Shown one piece after another: positions 7,143-14,055 of a DNA stretch of 14,055 bases. A program made the position numbers and the translations under genes. The stretch is from Granulosicoccaceae bacterium (GTDB lineage Bacteria > Pseudomonadota > Gammaproteobacteria > Granulosicoccales > Granulosicoccaceae). Location: positions 1 through 14,055 of the forward strand of contig JALZUX010000043.1 in assembly GCA_023301405.1 (NCBI GenBank). The letters run 5' to 3'. Every line of letters begins with the position of its first letter. Positions within the stretch are counted from its first letter, which is position 1. The notes below the pieces were generated by a model. That model did not search any database. It was not told the origin of the DNA and was given only the letters and a program-made list of their open reading frames with translations.

Positions 7143-8597
7143 ATGTCTACTGTTATTGCTGGCGGTACCATTGTCACTGCTGATCTGAGTTACGAGTCTG
7201 ATGTGCTGGTCGATAAAGGTCAGATTGTCGAGATAGGGAAAAACTTAAAGGGTGATAAAACACTGGATGCCGGCGGCTGTTATGTGATGCCCGGTGGCAT
7301 TGACCCGCATACACATCTTGAAATGCCGTTCATGGGCACTTACTCAAGCGATGATTTTGAATCGGGTACCCGTGCGGCCTTAAGTGGTGGTACCACAATG
7401 GTGGTTGATTTTTGCCTGCCATCACCCGGTCAATCGTTGCTTGAAGCACGACAAATGTGGGACAACAAAACCTCCAAGGCGTCTTGCGATTACTCCTTTC
7501 ATATGGCGATCACCTGGTGGAGTGAGCAGGTGTTTAATGAAATGGCCACCGTTGTAGACAGCGGTATCAATACCTTTAAACACTTCTTAGCCTACAAAGG
7601 TGCGTTGATGGTCGATGACGATGAAATGTTTTCGTCTTTTCAGCGTTGCGCCGCACTGGGTGCAATGCCATTGGTTCACGCAGAAAACGGTGACGTCGTA
7701 GCACAGTTGCAGGCAAACTTAATGGCAGAGGGCAACAACGGCCCTGAAGCACACGCCTACTCGCGCCCGCCTGAGGTTGAAGGGGAGGCTGCAAACCGCG
7801 CCATTATGATTGCCGATATGGCCGGTGTCCCTTTGTACATTGTTCATGTCTCTTGTGAGCAGGCTCATGAGGCCATTCGACGTGCACGCCAAAAAGGTAT
7901 GCGGGTTTATGGTGAGCCTTTGGTTCAGCACTTAACGCTTGATGAAAGCGAGTACTTTAATAAAGACTGGGATCACGCGGCACGTCGGGTGATGTCGCCT
8001 CCGTTCAGAAGCAAAGTTCATCAGGATGGATTATGGGCTGGTTTGCAGTCAGGCAGTTTGCAAGTGGTGGCCACTGATCACTGTGCATTCACTACCGAAC
8101 AAAAACGCTTTGGCTTAGGTGACTTTACCAAGATTCCAAATGGCACTGGTGGGTTGGAAGATCGCTTGCCAGTGCTTTGGTCGAAAGGCGTCAACACAGG
8201 GCGGCTGACGCCAAATGAATTTGTTGCTGTTACTTCAACCAATATTGCCAAAATTCTGAATATGTATCCGAAGAAGGGTGCCATCATGGAAGGTGCTGAC
8301 GCAGACATCATTGTTTGGGATCCAAATCGCAGTAAAACAATAACAGCCAACAAGCAACAGTCAGCCATCGATTACAACGTATTCGAAGGCATTGAAGTCA
8401 CCGGGTTACCGCGATTCACAATGACTCGTGGTGTCGTTGCTGTTTCAGAAGATGAAATTAACACGCAAGAAGGTCATGGTAAATTTGTGGCCAGAGAGTC
8501 TTATCCGGCGGTAAACAAAGCCTTATCGCAGTGGAAAGAACTTACCTCGCCGAAGCCGATAACTCGTGATCCTGCAAATATGCCGGCAGGAGTATAA
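7143..8597 (+). CDS. hydA: Dihydropyrimidinase (D-hydantoinase family)
   Basis: A cyclic amidohydrolase of 484 residues that opens dihydrouracil to N-carbamoyl-beta-alanine and dihydrothymine to N-carbamoyl-3-aminoisobutyrate. The binuclear zinc site is complete by eye: GGIDPHTHLEMPFMG (His56, His58), the carbamylated lysine in FKHFLAYKGALM (Lys152), LVHAENGD (His179), YIVHVSC (His235) and ATDHCAF (Asp312). The C-terminal region keeps KILNMYPKKGAIMEGADADI, typical of the family, and the length is normal. GGGGAA lies 5 bases before the ATG. The stop codon overlaps the start of the ABC ATPase gene by one base (TAATG), so the enzyme and the importer are translationally coupled. A hydantoinase role on other 5-substituted hydantoins cannot be excluded, but the surrounding genes make dihydropyrimidines the natural substrate. 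Confidence 0.94.
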   Translation: MSTVIAGGTIVTADLSYESDVLVDKGQIVEIGKNLKGDKTLDAGGCYVMPGGIDPHTHLEMPFMGTYSSDDFESGTRAALSGGTTMVVDFCLPSPGQSLLEARQMWDNKTSKASCDYSFHMAITWWSEQVFNEMATVVDSGINTFKHFLAYKGALMVDDDEMFSSFQRCAALGAMPLVHAENGDVVAQLQANLMAEGNNGPEAHAYSRPPEVEGEAANRAIMIADMAGVPLYIVHVSCEQAHEAIRRARQKGMRVYGEPLVQHLTLDESEYFNKDWDHAARRVMSPPFRSKVHQDGLWAGLQSGSLQVVATDHCAFTTEQKRFGLGDFTKIPNGTGGLEDRLPVLWSKGVNTGRLTPNEFVAVTSTNIAKILNMYPKKGAIMEGADADIIVWDPNRSKTITANKQQSAIDYNVFEGIEVTGLPRFTMTRGVVAVSEDEINTQEGHGKFVARESYPAVNKALSQWKELTSPKPITRDPANMPAGV

Positions 8598-9427
8598 TGA
8601 CAGAAAATGTCCAGCAGCCAGTCCTGGCTGATCCGGAAACCAGTAGCGTGCATAGCATTCAAACCAGTGATTTATCGCTAACGTTTCCTGCTAACGATGG
8701 ACCTGTGCATGCATTGTCAGATATAAACCTGACCATTAATAAGGGGGATTTTGTTTCTTTTATCGGTCCTTCCGGTTGTGGCAAAACTACGTTGCTTCGG
8801 GTCATTGCCGACCTTGAACAACCAACCGCCGGACACATAAGCGTCAATGGCGTTACTCCTACTCAGGCCCGCTTAGCTCGGGCTTATGGGTATGTATTTC
8901 AAGCGGCAGCACTTTACCCGTGGCGAACCATTGCCCGTAACGTAGCACTGCCGCTGGAAATCATGGGGCTGGCAAAAAAAGAGCGCAAAGAACGGGTCGA
9001 GCGTAATCTGGCATTAGTTAACTTAACCGGGTTTGAAAAAAAGTTTCCATGGCAATTGTCAGGGGGCATGCAGCAACGTGCATCAATTGCTCGTGCGCTT
9101 GCTGTTGAACCTGATCTATTGTTAATGGATGAACCTTTCGGTGCGCTGGATGAAATTGTTCGTGATCATTTAAATGAGCAATTGCTGCAGTTGTGGGAAA
9201 AAACCAATAAGACTGTGGTGTTTGTTACGCACTCCATCCCCGAGGCGGTTTTTCTATCAACCCGTATAGTAGTGATGTCACCACGTCCGGGGCGTATTAT
9301 TGATGTAATCGACAGTACGTTGCCAAAAAATCGCACACTGGATATTCGTGAAACGCAGGAGTTTCTTGATATAGCGCATCGTGTGCGGGAAGGGTTGCGG
9401 CATGGCCGCAGCTACGAAGATGTTTGA
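8597..9427 (+). CDS. ABC transporter ATP-binding protein, NitT/TauT (SsuB/ThiZ-like) family
   Basis: The ATPase subunit of an importer, 276 residues. Motifs in order are Walker A GPSGCGKTT (57-65), Q-loop Gln102 in YVFQAAALYPWR, signature LSGGMQQ (154-160), Walker B LLLMDEP (174-180) with catalytic Glu179, D-loop GALDE, and switch His212 in VTHSIPEA. The sequence around the signature and the C-terminal PRPGRI are typical of the nitrate/taurine/aliphatic sulfonate/thiamine-precursor group. The start is fixed by the one-base overlap with dihydropyrimidinase and by GCAGGAG (8586-8592). About 25 extra residues precede the ABC fold. It energises the two permeases encoded next, and its position inside the catabolic operon implies that the cargo is a pyrimidine or a pathway intermediate. 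Confidence 0.94.
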   Translation: MTENVQQPVLADPETSSVHSIQTSDLSLTFPANDGPVHALSDINLTINKGDFVSFIGPSGCGKTTLLRVIADLEQPTAGHISVNGVTPTQARLARAYGYVFQAAALYPWRTIARNVALPLEIMGLAKKERKERVERNLALVNLTGFEKKFPWQLSGGMQQRASIARALAVEPDLLLMDEPFGALDEIVRDHLNEQLLQLWEKTNKTVVFVTHSIPEAVFLSTRIVVMSPRPGRIIDVIDSTLPKNRTLDIRETQEFLDIAHRVREGLRHGRSYEDV

Positions 9428-9465
9428 GTCGCTTGTCAATCACACCATAAGCTTGAGCCATTTTG

Positions 9466-10374
9466 ATGGGTAGCGGCGCTGCAGCAGGCGTTGCCAATCC
9501 CCGTTTACGTGATCGCATTTGGCCGGTAGTGGTTATTTTGCTTGTATTGCTGGTTATCTGGTTTGTTGCGGCGGTTGGGTTAAATATGCCGTTTCAGCGT
9601 GATACGTATGAGCGTGGCAATAAAGAAAATGTACCTTTTAGTCAGATGGTCACCGATACGCTGAATCAGAAGCGGCCGGTATTACCGGCGCCTCATCAGG
9701 TGATCACTGAAATCTATGAAACCACCGTACTGAAAAAAGTTACCTCAAAGCGGAGTCTGATTTTTCATTCCGGTATCACGCTATCCACAACCCTGCTTGG
9801 TTTTATCATGGGGACTATTTTGGGTATTGTGTTGGCGATAGGCATTGTGCATAACCGTGCGCTTGATAAAAGTCTGATGCCATGGATTATTGCGTCGCAA
9901 ACAATACCCATATTGGCCATCGCTCCCATGGTGATCGTGGTGCTCAATTCGGTTGGTATACAGGGCTTGTTGCCTAAGGCATTTATTTCAACTTACCTGA
10001 GTTTTTTTCCGGTGGCGGTTGGCATGGTTAAAGGGCTTCGCTCGCCGGATACAGGCCATACCGATTTAATGCGAACCTATAATGCATCCCCGGCGCAAAC
10101 CCTTTGGAAGCTTCGATTGCCGTCTGCGATGCCGTATCTTTTTACCAGCATGAAGGTGGCGATTGCTATTTCAATGGTCGGGGCGATAGTCGCTGAACTG
10201 CCAACCGGTGCGGTGGCCGGTCTTGGGGCAAGACTGCTGGCGGGTTCTTACTATGGGCAAACTGTGCAGATTTGGTCGGCGTTAATCATGGCGTCTTTGC
10301 TCGCAGCATCGTTGGTTGGGCTGGTGAGTTTAGCTAATCATTTTGTGCTTAAGCGAATGGGGATGCTTGCATGA
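9466..10374 (+). CDS. ABC transporter permease (first of two), NitT/TauT family
   Basis: An inner-membrane subunit of 302 residues. One N-terminal membrane segment (about 19-38) is followed by a polar region (about 41-100). The conserved permease core follows, with helices near 103-128, 138-161, 170-187, 231-244 and 268-291. The EAA coupling loop reads RTYNASPAQTLWKLRLPSAMP (from about 203), which contacts the ATPase. The frame opens with TTG at 9463 directly followed by ATG at 9466; I take the ATG. The ribosome-binding site is weak (TTGAG about 10 bases upstream), and 38 bases separate it from the ATPase gene. Its stop overlaps the next permease by 4 bases (ATGA). The family is clear; the substrate comes only from context. 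Confidence 0.9.
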   Translation: MGSGAAAGVANPRLRDRIWPVVVILLVLLVIWFVAAVGLNMPFQRDTYERGNKENVPFSQMVTDTLNQKRPVLPAPHQVITEIYETTVLKKVTSKRSLIFHSGITLSTTLLGFIMGTILGIVLAIGIVHNRALDKSLMPWIIASQTIPILAIAPMVIVVLNSVGIQGLLPKAFISTYLSFFPVAVGMVKGLRSPDTGHTDLMRTYNASPAQTLWKLRLPSAMPYLFTSMKVAIAISMVGAIVAELPTGAVAGLGARLLAGSYYGQTVQIWSALIMASLLAASLVGLVSLANHFVLKRMGMLA

Positions 10375-11552
10375 GTGGCGCTCTTGATTACACCAAATCC
10401 GGTGCCCCTCAGGCTGCTGTTCAGCACCTGACTGCTTTGCAGAAAATACTGTTGGTGATCGCTGCATTGGCTGGCCTTATTTTTTTGTTTCTGCCTGTGA
10501 GTAGCGATACCCCGACAATAACGGTGGGTGTCGAGCTTACCCTCTTTGGCGGAATCGCCCTGTTGTTGATCACCGCATGGTATGGGTGGTCGGCCTGGCT
10601 TGACCGGTTTTCGTTAAGTTCTGCCGTGCTAACCGCGACAGTGTCTTTTTTTGGTGCAAGTACACTGCTTAACGTTGTTGATAATATTCAGCCAGCTGGC
10701 GGTTTTTGGGCGGGTACGATTGCCGCTTGGGCGTTGGGGTGGTTTGCTGTTGAGCGATTAGCCGCGGTAGAAACCCGTCATACCTTGCTTAAATGGTTTC
10801 TACGGGTGTTGATACCTCTGGCCTTTGGCGTGTGGTTACTGATTTTATGGGAGCTACTGACCAAAGGCTTTAACGTACCGCAGGTGCTGTTGCCTTCACC
10901 CAGCGCGATTGGACAAAGATTCGTTTCGTCCACCGCCACCTTGTGGGTTGATTTCAAACAGACATTTTTAAAAGCGGTGCTGATTGGTTATGCCATGGGG
11001 TGTGTCAGCGGATTTGTGGTGGCAATACTCATTGATCGCTCTGATTTTTTAAAACGCGGCCTGTTGCCGATTGGCAATTTAGTCTCTGCGCTACCGGTAG
11101 TCGGTGTGGCCCCGATCATGGTGATGTGGTTCGGTTTTGACTGGCCGTCTAAGGCGGCTGTGGTGGTGATCATGACGTTCTTCCCGATGCTGGTGAATAC
11201 CGTGGCGGGGTTGTCGGCATCAGATCAGATTCAAGGTGATCTGATGAAAACCTACGCGGCAAGTTACCAGCAATCGCTGTTTAAGTTGCGACTGCCGCAA
11301 GCGCTGCCGTTCATTTTTAATGCATTGAAAATTAACTCAACGCTGGCGATGATTGGTGCCATTGTGGCTGAGTTTTTTGGTACCCCGATTGTAGGTATGG
11401 GGTTTCGTATATCCACCGAGGTAGGTCGTATGAATGTGGATATGGTGTGGGCTGAAATAGCAGTTGCAGCGGTTGCTGGATCTGTGTTTTATGGGCTTAT
11501 TAGTTTAATTGAAAGGGTGCTGACATTCTGGCATCCATCTTTCCGTAACTAA
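10371..11552 (+). CDS. ABC transporter permease (second of two) with a multi-helix N-terminal extension
   Basis: An inner-membrane permease of 393 residues, well beyond the usual 250-300 of the family. The extra length is at the N-terminus: four hydrophobic segments (about 24-43, 50-72, 82-102, 112-130) precede a fifth (142-163) that corresponds to the normal first helix. The core then follows, with LLPSPSAIG at about 173-181, helices near 195-221, 236-254 and 262-281, and the EAA loop KTYAASYQQSLFKLRLPQALP (from about 293). The gene overlaps the upstream permease by 4 bases (ATGA), indicating translational coupling. The two permeases differ, so a heterodimeric channel is likely. The role of the added helices is unknown; they read cleanly in the same frame without a stop, so this is one long protein rather than an artefact of start choice. 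Confidence 0.9.
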   Translation: MSGALDYTKSGAPQAAVQHLTALQKILLVIAALAGLIFLFLPVSSDTPTITVGVELTLFGGIALLLITAWYGWSAWLDRFSLSSAVLTATVSFFGASTLLNVVDNIQPAGGFWAGTIAAWALGWFAVERLAAVETRHTLLKWFLRVLIPLAFGVWLLILWELLTKGFNVPQVLLPSPSAIGQRFVSSTATLWVDFKQTFLKAVLIGYAMGCVSGFVVAILIDRSDFLKRGLLPIGNLVSALPVVGVAPIMVMWFGFDWPSKAAVVVIMTFFPMLVNTVAGLSASDQIQGDLMKTYAASYQQSLFKLRLPQALPFIFNALKINSTLAMIGAIVAEFFGTPIVGMGFRISTEVGRMNVDMVWAEIAVAAVAGSVFYGLISLIERVLTFWHPSFRN

Positions 11553-11556
11553 GATT

Positions 11557-11560
11557 GGAG
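11557..11560 (+). promoter_or_regulatory. Ribosome-binding site fixing the substrate-binding-protein start
   Basis: GGAG lies 9 bases before the ATG at 11570. The frame also opens with a TTG at 11555, but that codon overlaps the ribosome-binding site. The ATG yields a clean MKK-type signal peptide, so it is preferred. Confidence 0.65.
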
Positions 11561-11569
11561 AATGTGTCG

Positions 11570-12562
11570 ATGAAAAAATTACTGGTCACAGCGCTTGCCA
11601 CTTCAGTTGGCTTGGGACTTTTTAGTGGCCTGGCGCAAGCTAAGGATGATTTTACACTGCAGCTTAAGTGGGTGACACAAGCCCAGTTTGCTGGCTACTA
11701 CGTTGCCAAAGATAAAGGGTTTTATGACGAAGAAGATCTCAACGTAACAATAAAGCCGGGTGGCCCCGATATCGCCCCTCCACAGGTTATTGTTGGCGGT
11801 GGTGCAGATGTTGTTGTTGATTGGATGCCATCTGCCTTGGCAAGTCGTGAGAAAGGTGTCGCGTTGGTGAATATTGCGCAGCCGTTTAAGCGCTCGGGGA
11901 TGATGCTCACTTGTCGCAAGGACACCGGGATCAAGAGCCCTGAAGATTTTGCCGGTAAAACTCTGGGTGTTTGGTTCTTTGGTAATGAGTATCCCTTTTT
12001 AAGTTGGATGAGCAAGCTTAACCTGGCGACTGATGGCAGCGAAGGCGGTGTTAAGGTTCTAAAGCAGGGCTTTAATGTTGATCCCATCTTGCAAAAACAG
12101 GCTGATTGCGTTTCTACAATGACCTACAACGAGTACTGGCAGATCATTGATGCGGGTATTTCAGCTGAAGAGCTTGAGGTGTTTAAGTACGAAGAGCAAG
12201 GCGTGTCCACCATGGAAGATGGCTTGTATGTGCTTGAAGATAATCTAAAAGATGACGCATTTGTCGACAAAGCTGCTAGATTTGTCAGAGCATCGATCAA
12301 AGGTTGGGAGTATGCGCGCGCGAATCCTGACGAAGCAGCTGATATAGTGCTTGAAAATGATGCCTCAGGTGCCCAAACTGAAGAGCATCAACGTCGCATG
12401 ATGGGCGAGATCAACAAGCTGACAGAAGGTTCTGACGGTAAACTTGATCCAGCTGATTATCAGCGTACTGTAGAGACATTACTGTCTGGTGGATCTGATC
12501 CGGTCATCACCAAAGCACCGGAAGGTGCATGGACTCACATGGTGATTGATAAAGCCATGTAA
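11570..12562 (+). CDS. Periplasmic ABC substrate-binding protein, NMT1/THI5-like
   Basis: A periplasmic solute-binding protein of 330 residues serving the ABC importer encoded immediately upstream. Residues 1-24 form a Sec signal peptide: a KK-rich start, a hydrophobic core, then GLAQA before KDD. There is no lipobox cysteine, so it should be soluble in the periplasm. The mature protein begins with LQLKWVTQAQFAGYYVAKDKGF, the hallmark of the NMT1/THI5-like family. Some members of that family (ThiY) bind a thiamine-derived formylaminopyrimidine; others bind nitrate, taurine or sulfonates. GADVVVDWMPSAL continues the family pattern. Three cysteines (in LTCRK, QADCV and elsewhere) are not obviously paired. 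The family affinity for pyrimidine-like ligands and the catabolic operon suggest uracil, thymine, a dihydropyrimidine or a ureido/beta-amino acid as ligand. That is inference. Confidence 0.9.
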   Translation: MKKLLVTALATSVGLGLFSGLAQAKDDFTLQLKWVTQAQFAGYYVAKDKGFYDEEDLNVTIKPGGPDIAPPQVIVGGGADVVVDWMPSALASREKGVALVNIAQPFKRSGMMLTCRKDTGIKSPEDFAGKTLGVWFFGNEYPFLSWMSKLNLATDGSEGGVKVLKQGFNVDPILQKQADCVSTMTYNEYWQIIDAGISAEELEVFKYEEQGVSTMEDGLYVLEDNLKDDAFVDKAARFVRASIKGWEYARANPDEAADIVLENDASGAQTEEHQRRMMGEINKLTEGSDGKLDPADYQRTVETLLSGGSDPVITKAPEGAWTHMVIDKAM

Positions 12563-12564
12563 GC

Positions 12565-12593
12565 TTAAGGTTAAAGTGACCGCCCTGAATAAT
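12565..12593 (+). promoter_or_regulatory. Candidate promoter for cobS-cobT
   Basis: TTAAGG (12565-12570), 17 bases, then AATAAT (12588-12593), which matches TATAAT at 5 of 6 positions; the -35 matches only 3 of 6. It is the only promoter-like pair I see between the binding-protein stop and cobS. If it is used, the transcript would carry the downstream hairpin (12630-12655) in its leader. The remainder of the 113-base gap holds a weak inverted repeat, ACCGCCC/GGGTGGT (12579-12585 with 12597-12603). Confidence 0.25.
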
Positions 12594-12629
12594 GCCGGGT
12601 GGTGGCTTTGAAGAATGGTCTTTTAACGC

Positions 12630-12657
12630 AATGCCCCGGTGAACGTCGGGGCATTTT
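12630..12657 (+). terminator. Rho-independent terminator of the catabolic/ABC operon
   Basis: A perfect 9-base-pair stem, AATGCCCCG (12630-12638) with CGGGGCATT (12647-12655), encloses an 8-base loop. A short T-run (TTTT, 12654-12657) follows, partly within the stem. It lies 67 bases after the binding-protein stop and ends 18 bases before the cobS ATG. The stem is strong but the T-run is short, so termination may be incomplete. Confidence 0.72.
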
Positions 12658-12675
12658 AATGTATCACCCTTGGTT

Positions 12676-13659
12676 ATGAAGCAAGAAAACAACAACGAAG
12701 TCGCCCCTCAACCCGATATCATGGTTTCTGTAAAGGATACCTTTGATGTGGATTTGGACATGCAAATTCCTGCCTACAGCGAACGTACCGAGTTGGTGCC
12801 TGATGTAGACGAAGACTACATCTTTGATCCGCGAACCCTGTTAGCGATTTTGTCTGGCTTTGCTACTGACCGTCGGGTTTTAGTCTCTGGCTTTCACGGC
12901 ACCGGCAAGTCAACTCATATTGAGCAAGTAGCAGCGCGTCTGAATTGGCCGTGTCTGCGCATCAACCTTGATAGCCATGTTAGCCGTATCGACCTGATCG
13001 GTAAGGATGCCATTGTTTTACAAGACGGTGTTCAGGTGACTGAATTTCAAGACGGCATATTGCCGTGGGCCTACCAGCGCAACGTCGCCTTAGTGTTTGA
13101 TGAATACGATGCAGGCCGCCCCGATGTCATGTTTGTCATTCAGCGTGTGCTTGAGTCCGCAGGGCGATTAACGTTGCTTGATCAAAGTCGTGTAATTAGA
13201 CCACACCCCAGCTTCCGGTTGTTCGCTACCGCGAATACTGTTGGTCTTGGTGATACTACTGGTCTGTACCACGGTACCCAGCAAATCAATCAGGCACAGA
13301 TGGACAGATGGTCTGTTACCACTGTGCTTAACTATCTGGCTGAAGAAAAAGAAGTCGAAATCATATTGGCAAAGGCACCTCATTTTCAAAATGATGAAGG
13401 CCGGAAAACTGTTGAGAAAATGGTTGCGCTGGCAGGTCTTACACGCAGTGCCTTCCGCAATGGAGATCTTTCTACGGTAATGAGTCCTAGAACGGTCATC
13501 ACTTGGACCCAGAACGCTGATTTCTTTAAAAATATCGCACTGGCCTATGAGCTGACTTTTTTAAACAAGTGTGATCCGGTTGAGCGAGATCTGATAGAAG
13601 AGCTCTATCAGCGGGTATTCAACGAGGAAATCTCAGAAGCGGCAGCTGTTCTGGCTTAG
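12676..13659 (+). CDS. cobS: Aerobic cobaltochelatase AAA+ subunit CobS
   Basis: The AAA+ ATPase subunit of the CobN-CobS-CobT chelatase, which inserts cobalt into hydrogenobyrinate a,c-diamide in aerobic cobalamin synthesis. It has 327 residues from the ATG, close to the usual 330 or so. An N-terminal segment with [20 protein letters not shown] leads into Walker [11 protein letters not shown] (Lys78), then [19 protein letters not shown]. Walker [15 protein letters not shown] has Asp142/Glu143, followed by [20 protein letters not shown] and the sensor-like [12 protein letters not shown]. These segments are very similar to those of known alphaproteobacterial CobS. The frame also opens at a TTG at 12670; I prefer the ATG, although neither has a clear ribosome-binding site. 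cobT follows after 49 bases. The gene follows a terminator and is not obviously part of the pyrimidine operon. Confidence 0.93.
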   Translation: MKQENNNEVAPQPDIMVSVKDTFDVDLDMQIPAYSERTELVPDVDEDYIFDPRTLLAILSGFATDRRVLVSGFHGTGKSTHIEQVAARLNWPCLRINLDSHVSRIDLIGKDAIVLQDGVQVTEFQDGILPWAYQRNVALVFDEYDAGRPDVMFVIQRVLESAGRLTLLDQSRVIRPHPSFRLFATANTVGLGDTTGLYHGTQQINQAQMDRWSVTTVLNYLAEEKEVEIILAKAPHFQNDEGRKTVEKMVALAGLTRSAFRNGDLSTVMSPRTVITWTQNADFFKNIALAYELTFLNKCDPVERDLIEELYQRVFNEEISEAAAVLA

Positions 13660-13708
13660 CGGACTCCAGCAGGCGAATACAACGCCATTAGCGGTGGATA
13701 GTGACAGC

Positions 13709-14055
13709 ATGGCAGATAAATTAAACGATAGTAAAAGTAGTGAAGACCTGGCACACGATAGTGATTTACTGAAAAAATCACTTAACGCCTGCGCCCGGGC
13801 GGTCTCTGGCGATCAGACACTGACGGTGAATTTCGAACGCGGTCATAGTGCCGTCGAAATTGGCGGAACCCGTCTGCAAGATCCTTCAGTTGCCCTTAGT
13901 GCTGACGAGCTTGCCGTCACTCGCGGGCAAACAGATGCGTTAGCGTTATGGCGCGCTCATCACGATTCAGCTGTGCATCAACGCTCGGCGCCGTTTGATC
14001 CGGCGGCCCGTCATGCTTTCGATACGGTTGAGCAAGCGCGGGTCGAGTCGGTGGG
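13709..14055 (+). CDS. cobT: Cobaltochelatase subunit CobT, N-terminal part (runs off the window)
   Basis: The first 115 codons of a gene cut by the window end. The reading frame from the ATG at 13709 is open to the edge. It contains LLKKSLNACARAVSGDQTL, RGQTDALALW and AARHAFDTVEQARVESVG, which match the N-terminal domain of CobT, the partner of CobS. The C-terminal integrin-I/MIDAS domain expected in the full protein is outside the window. GGTGGA (13693-13698) lies 10 bases before the ATG. Order and spacing after cobS are as usual for this pair. CobN is not seen here. Confidence 0.88.
   Translation, partial: MADKLNDSKSSEDLAHDSDLLKKSLNACARAVSGDQTLTVNFERGHSAVEIGGTRLQDPSVALSADELAVTRGQTDALALWRAHHDSAVHQRSAPFDPAARHAFDTVEQARVESV

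Noticed and set aside
5884..8597. Hydantoin-utilisation cluster rather than pyrimidine catabolism
   Set aside because: hyuC/hydA families serve both roles, but there is no hydantoin racemase or hydantoin permease. PreTA, the RutR-like regulator with operators and the omega-aminotransferase all point to pyrimidines.
12563..12675. Possible cobalamin riboswitch upstream of cobS
   Set aside because: The gap is only 113 bases, too short for the usual element, and I see no B12-box-like sequence.
1..14055. Mobile element, CRISPR, tRNA or phage signals
   Set aside because: No transposase-like frame, terminal inverted repeats, regularly spaced repeats or tRNA-like cloverleaf was seen. Base composition looks even through the window.

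Overview
The window is a bacterial chromosomal segment of roughly 50% GC, densely packed with genes. The gene set suggests a Gram-negative proteobacterium, perhaps a marine gammaproteobacterium, although no rRNA or other taxonomic marker is present. It comprises PreT/PreA, a RutR-type TetR regulator, a periplasmic binding protein with a Sec signal, and CobS/CobT. I see no tRNA, rRNA, mobile element or CRISPR array.

The left and central part (about 45-12562) reads as one functional island for reductive pyrimidine catabolism. A fold-type-IV (branched-chain-like) aminotransferase on the minus strand (45-905) diverges from preT-preA (1062-3691), the two subunits of NAD(P)-dependent dihydropyrimidine dehydrogenase. 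A RutR-like regulator (3721-4359, minus) converges on preA. It diverges from a second plus-strand operon: class III omega-amino-acid (beta-alanine):pyruvate aminotransferase, M20-type N-carbamoyl-amino-acid hydrolase (beta-ureidopropionase type), dihydropyrimidinase, then a four-gene NitT/TauT/NMT1-type ABC importer (ATPase, two permeases, periplasmic binding protein). The predicted flow is: import a pyrimidine or a breakdown intermediate; PreTA reduces uracil/thymine; dihydropyrimidinase opens the ring; the M20 hydrolase removes CO2 and NH3; the aminotransferase converts beta-alanine (or 3-aminoisobutyrate) to the semialdehyde. The following semialdehyde dehydrogenase is not in the window.

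The regulatory logic is visible in the DNA. Both divergent intergenic regions carry a match to the E. coli RutR operator TTGACCAnnTGGTCAA: TTGACCAgtTGGATAA at 1004-1019, and TTGACCAatTGGTCAG at 4426-4441, whose core is a perfect 14-base palindrome. The regulator keeps the W and Q of the IWA(S/T)TQHYADF segment of E. coli RutR. All four transcription units are therefore likely one local uracil-responsive regulon with autoregulation.

At the right end, after a hairpin plus T-run terminator (12630-12657), a separate unit begins with cobS (12676-13659) and the first 115 codons of cobT (13709 to the window edge). These are the AAA+ and MIDAS-type subunits of aerobic cobaltochelatase for cobalamin synthesis. 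They have no evident functional link to the pyrimidine island.
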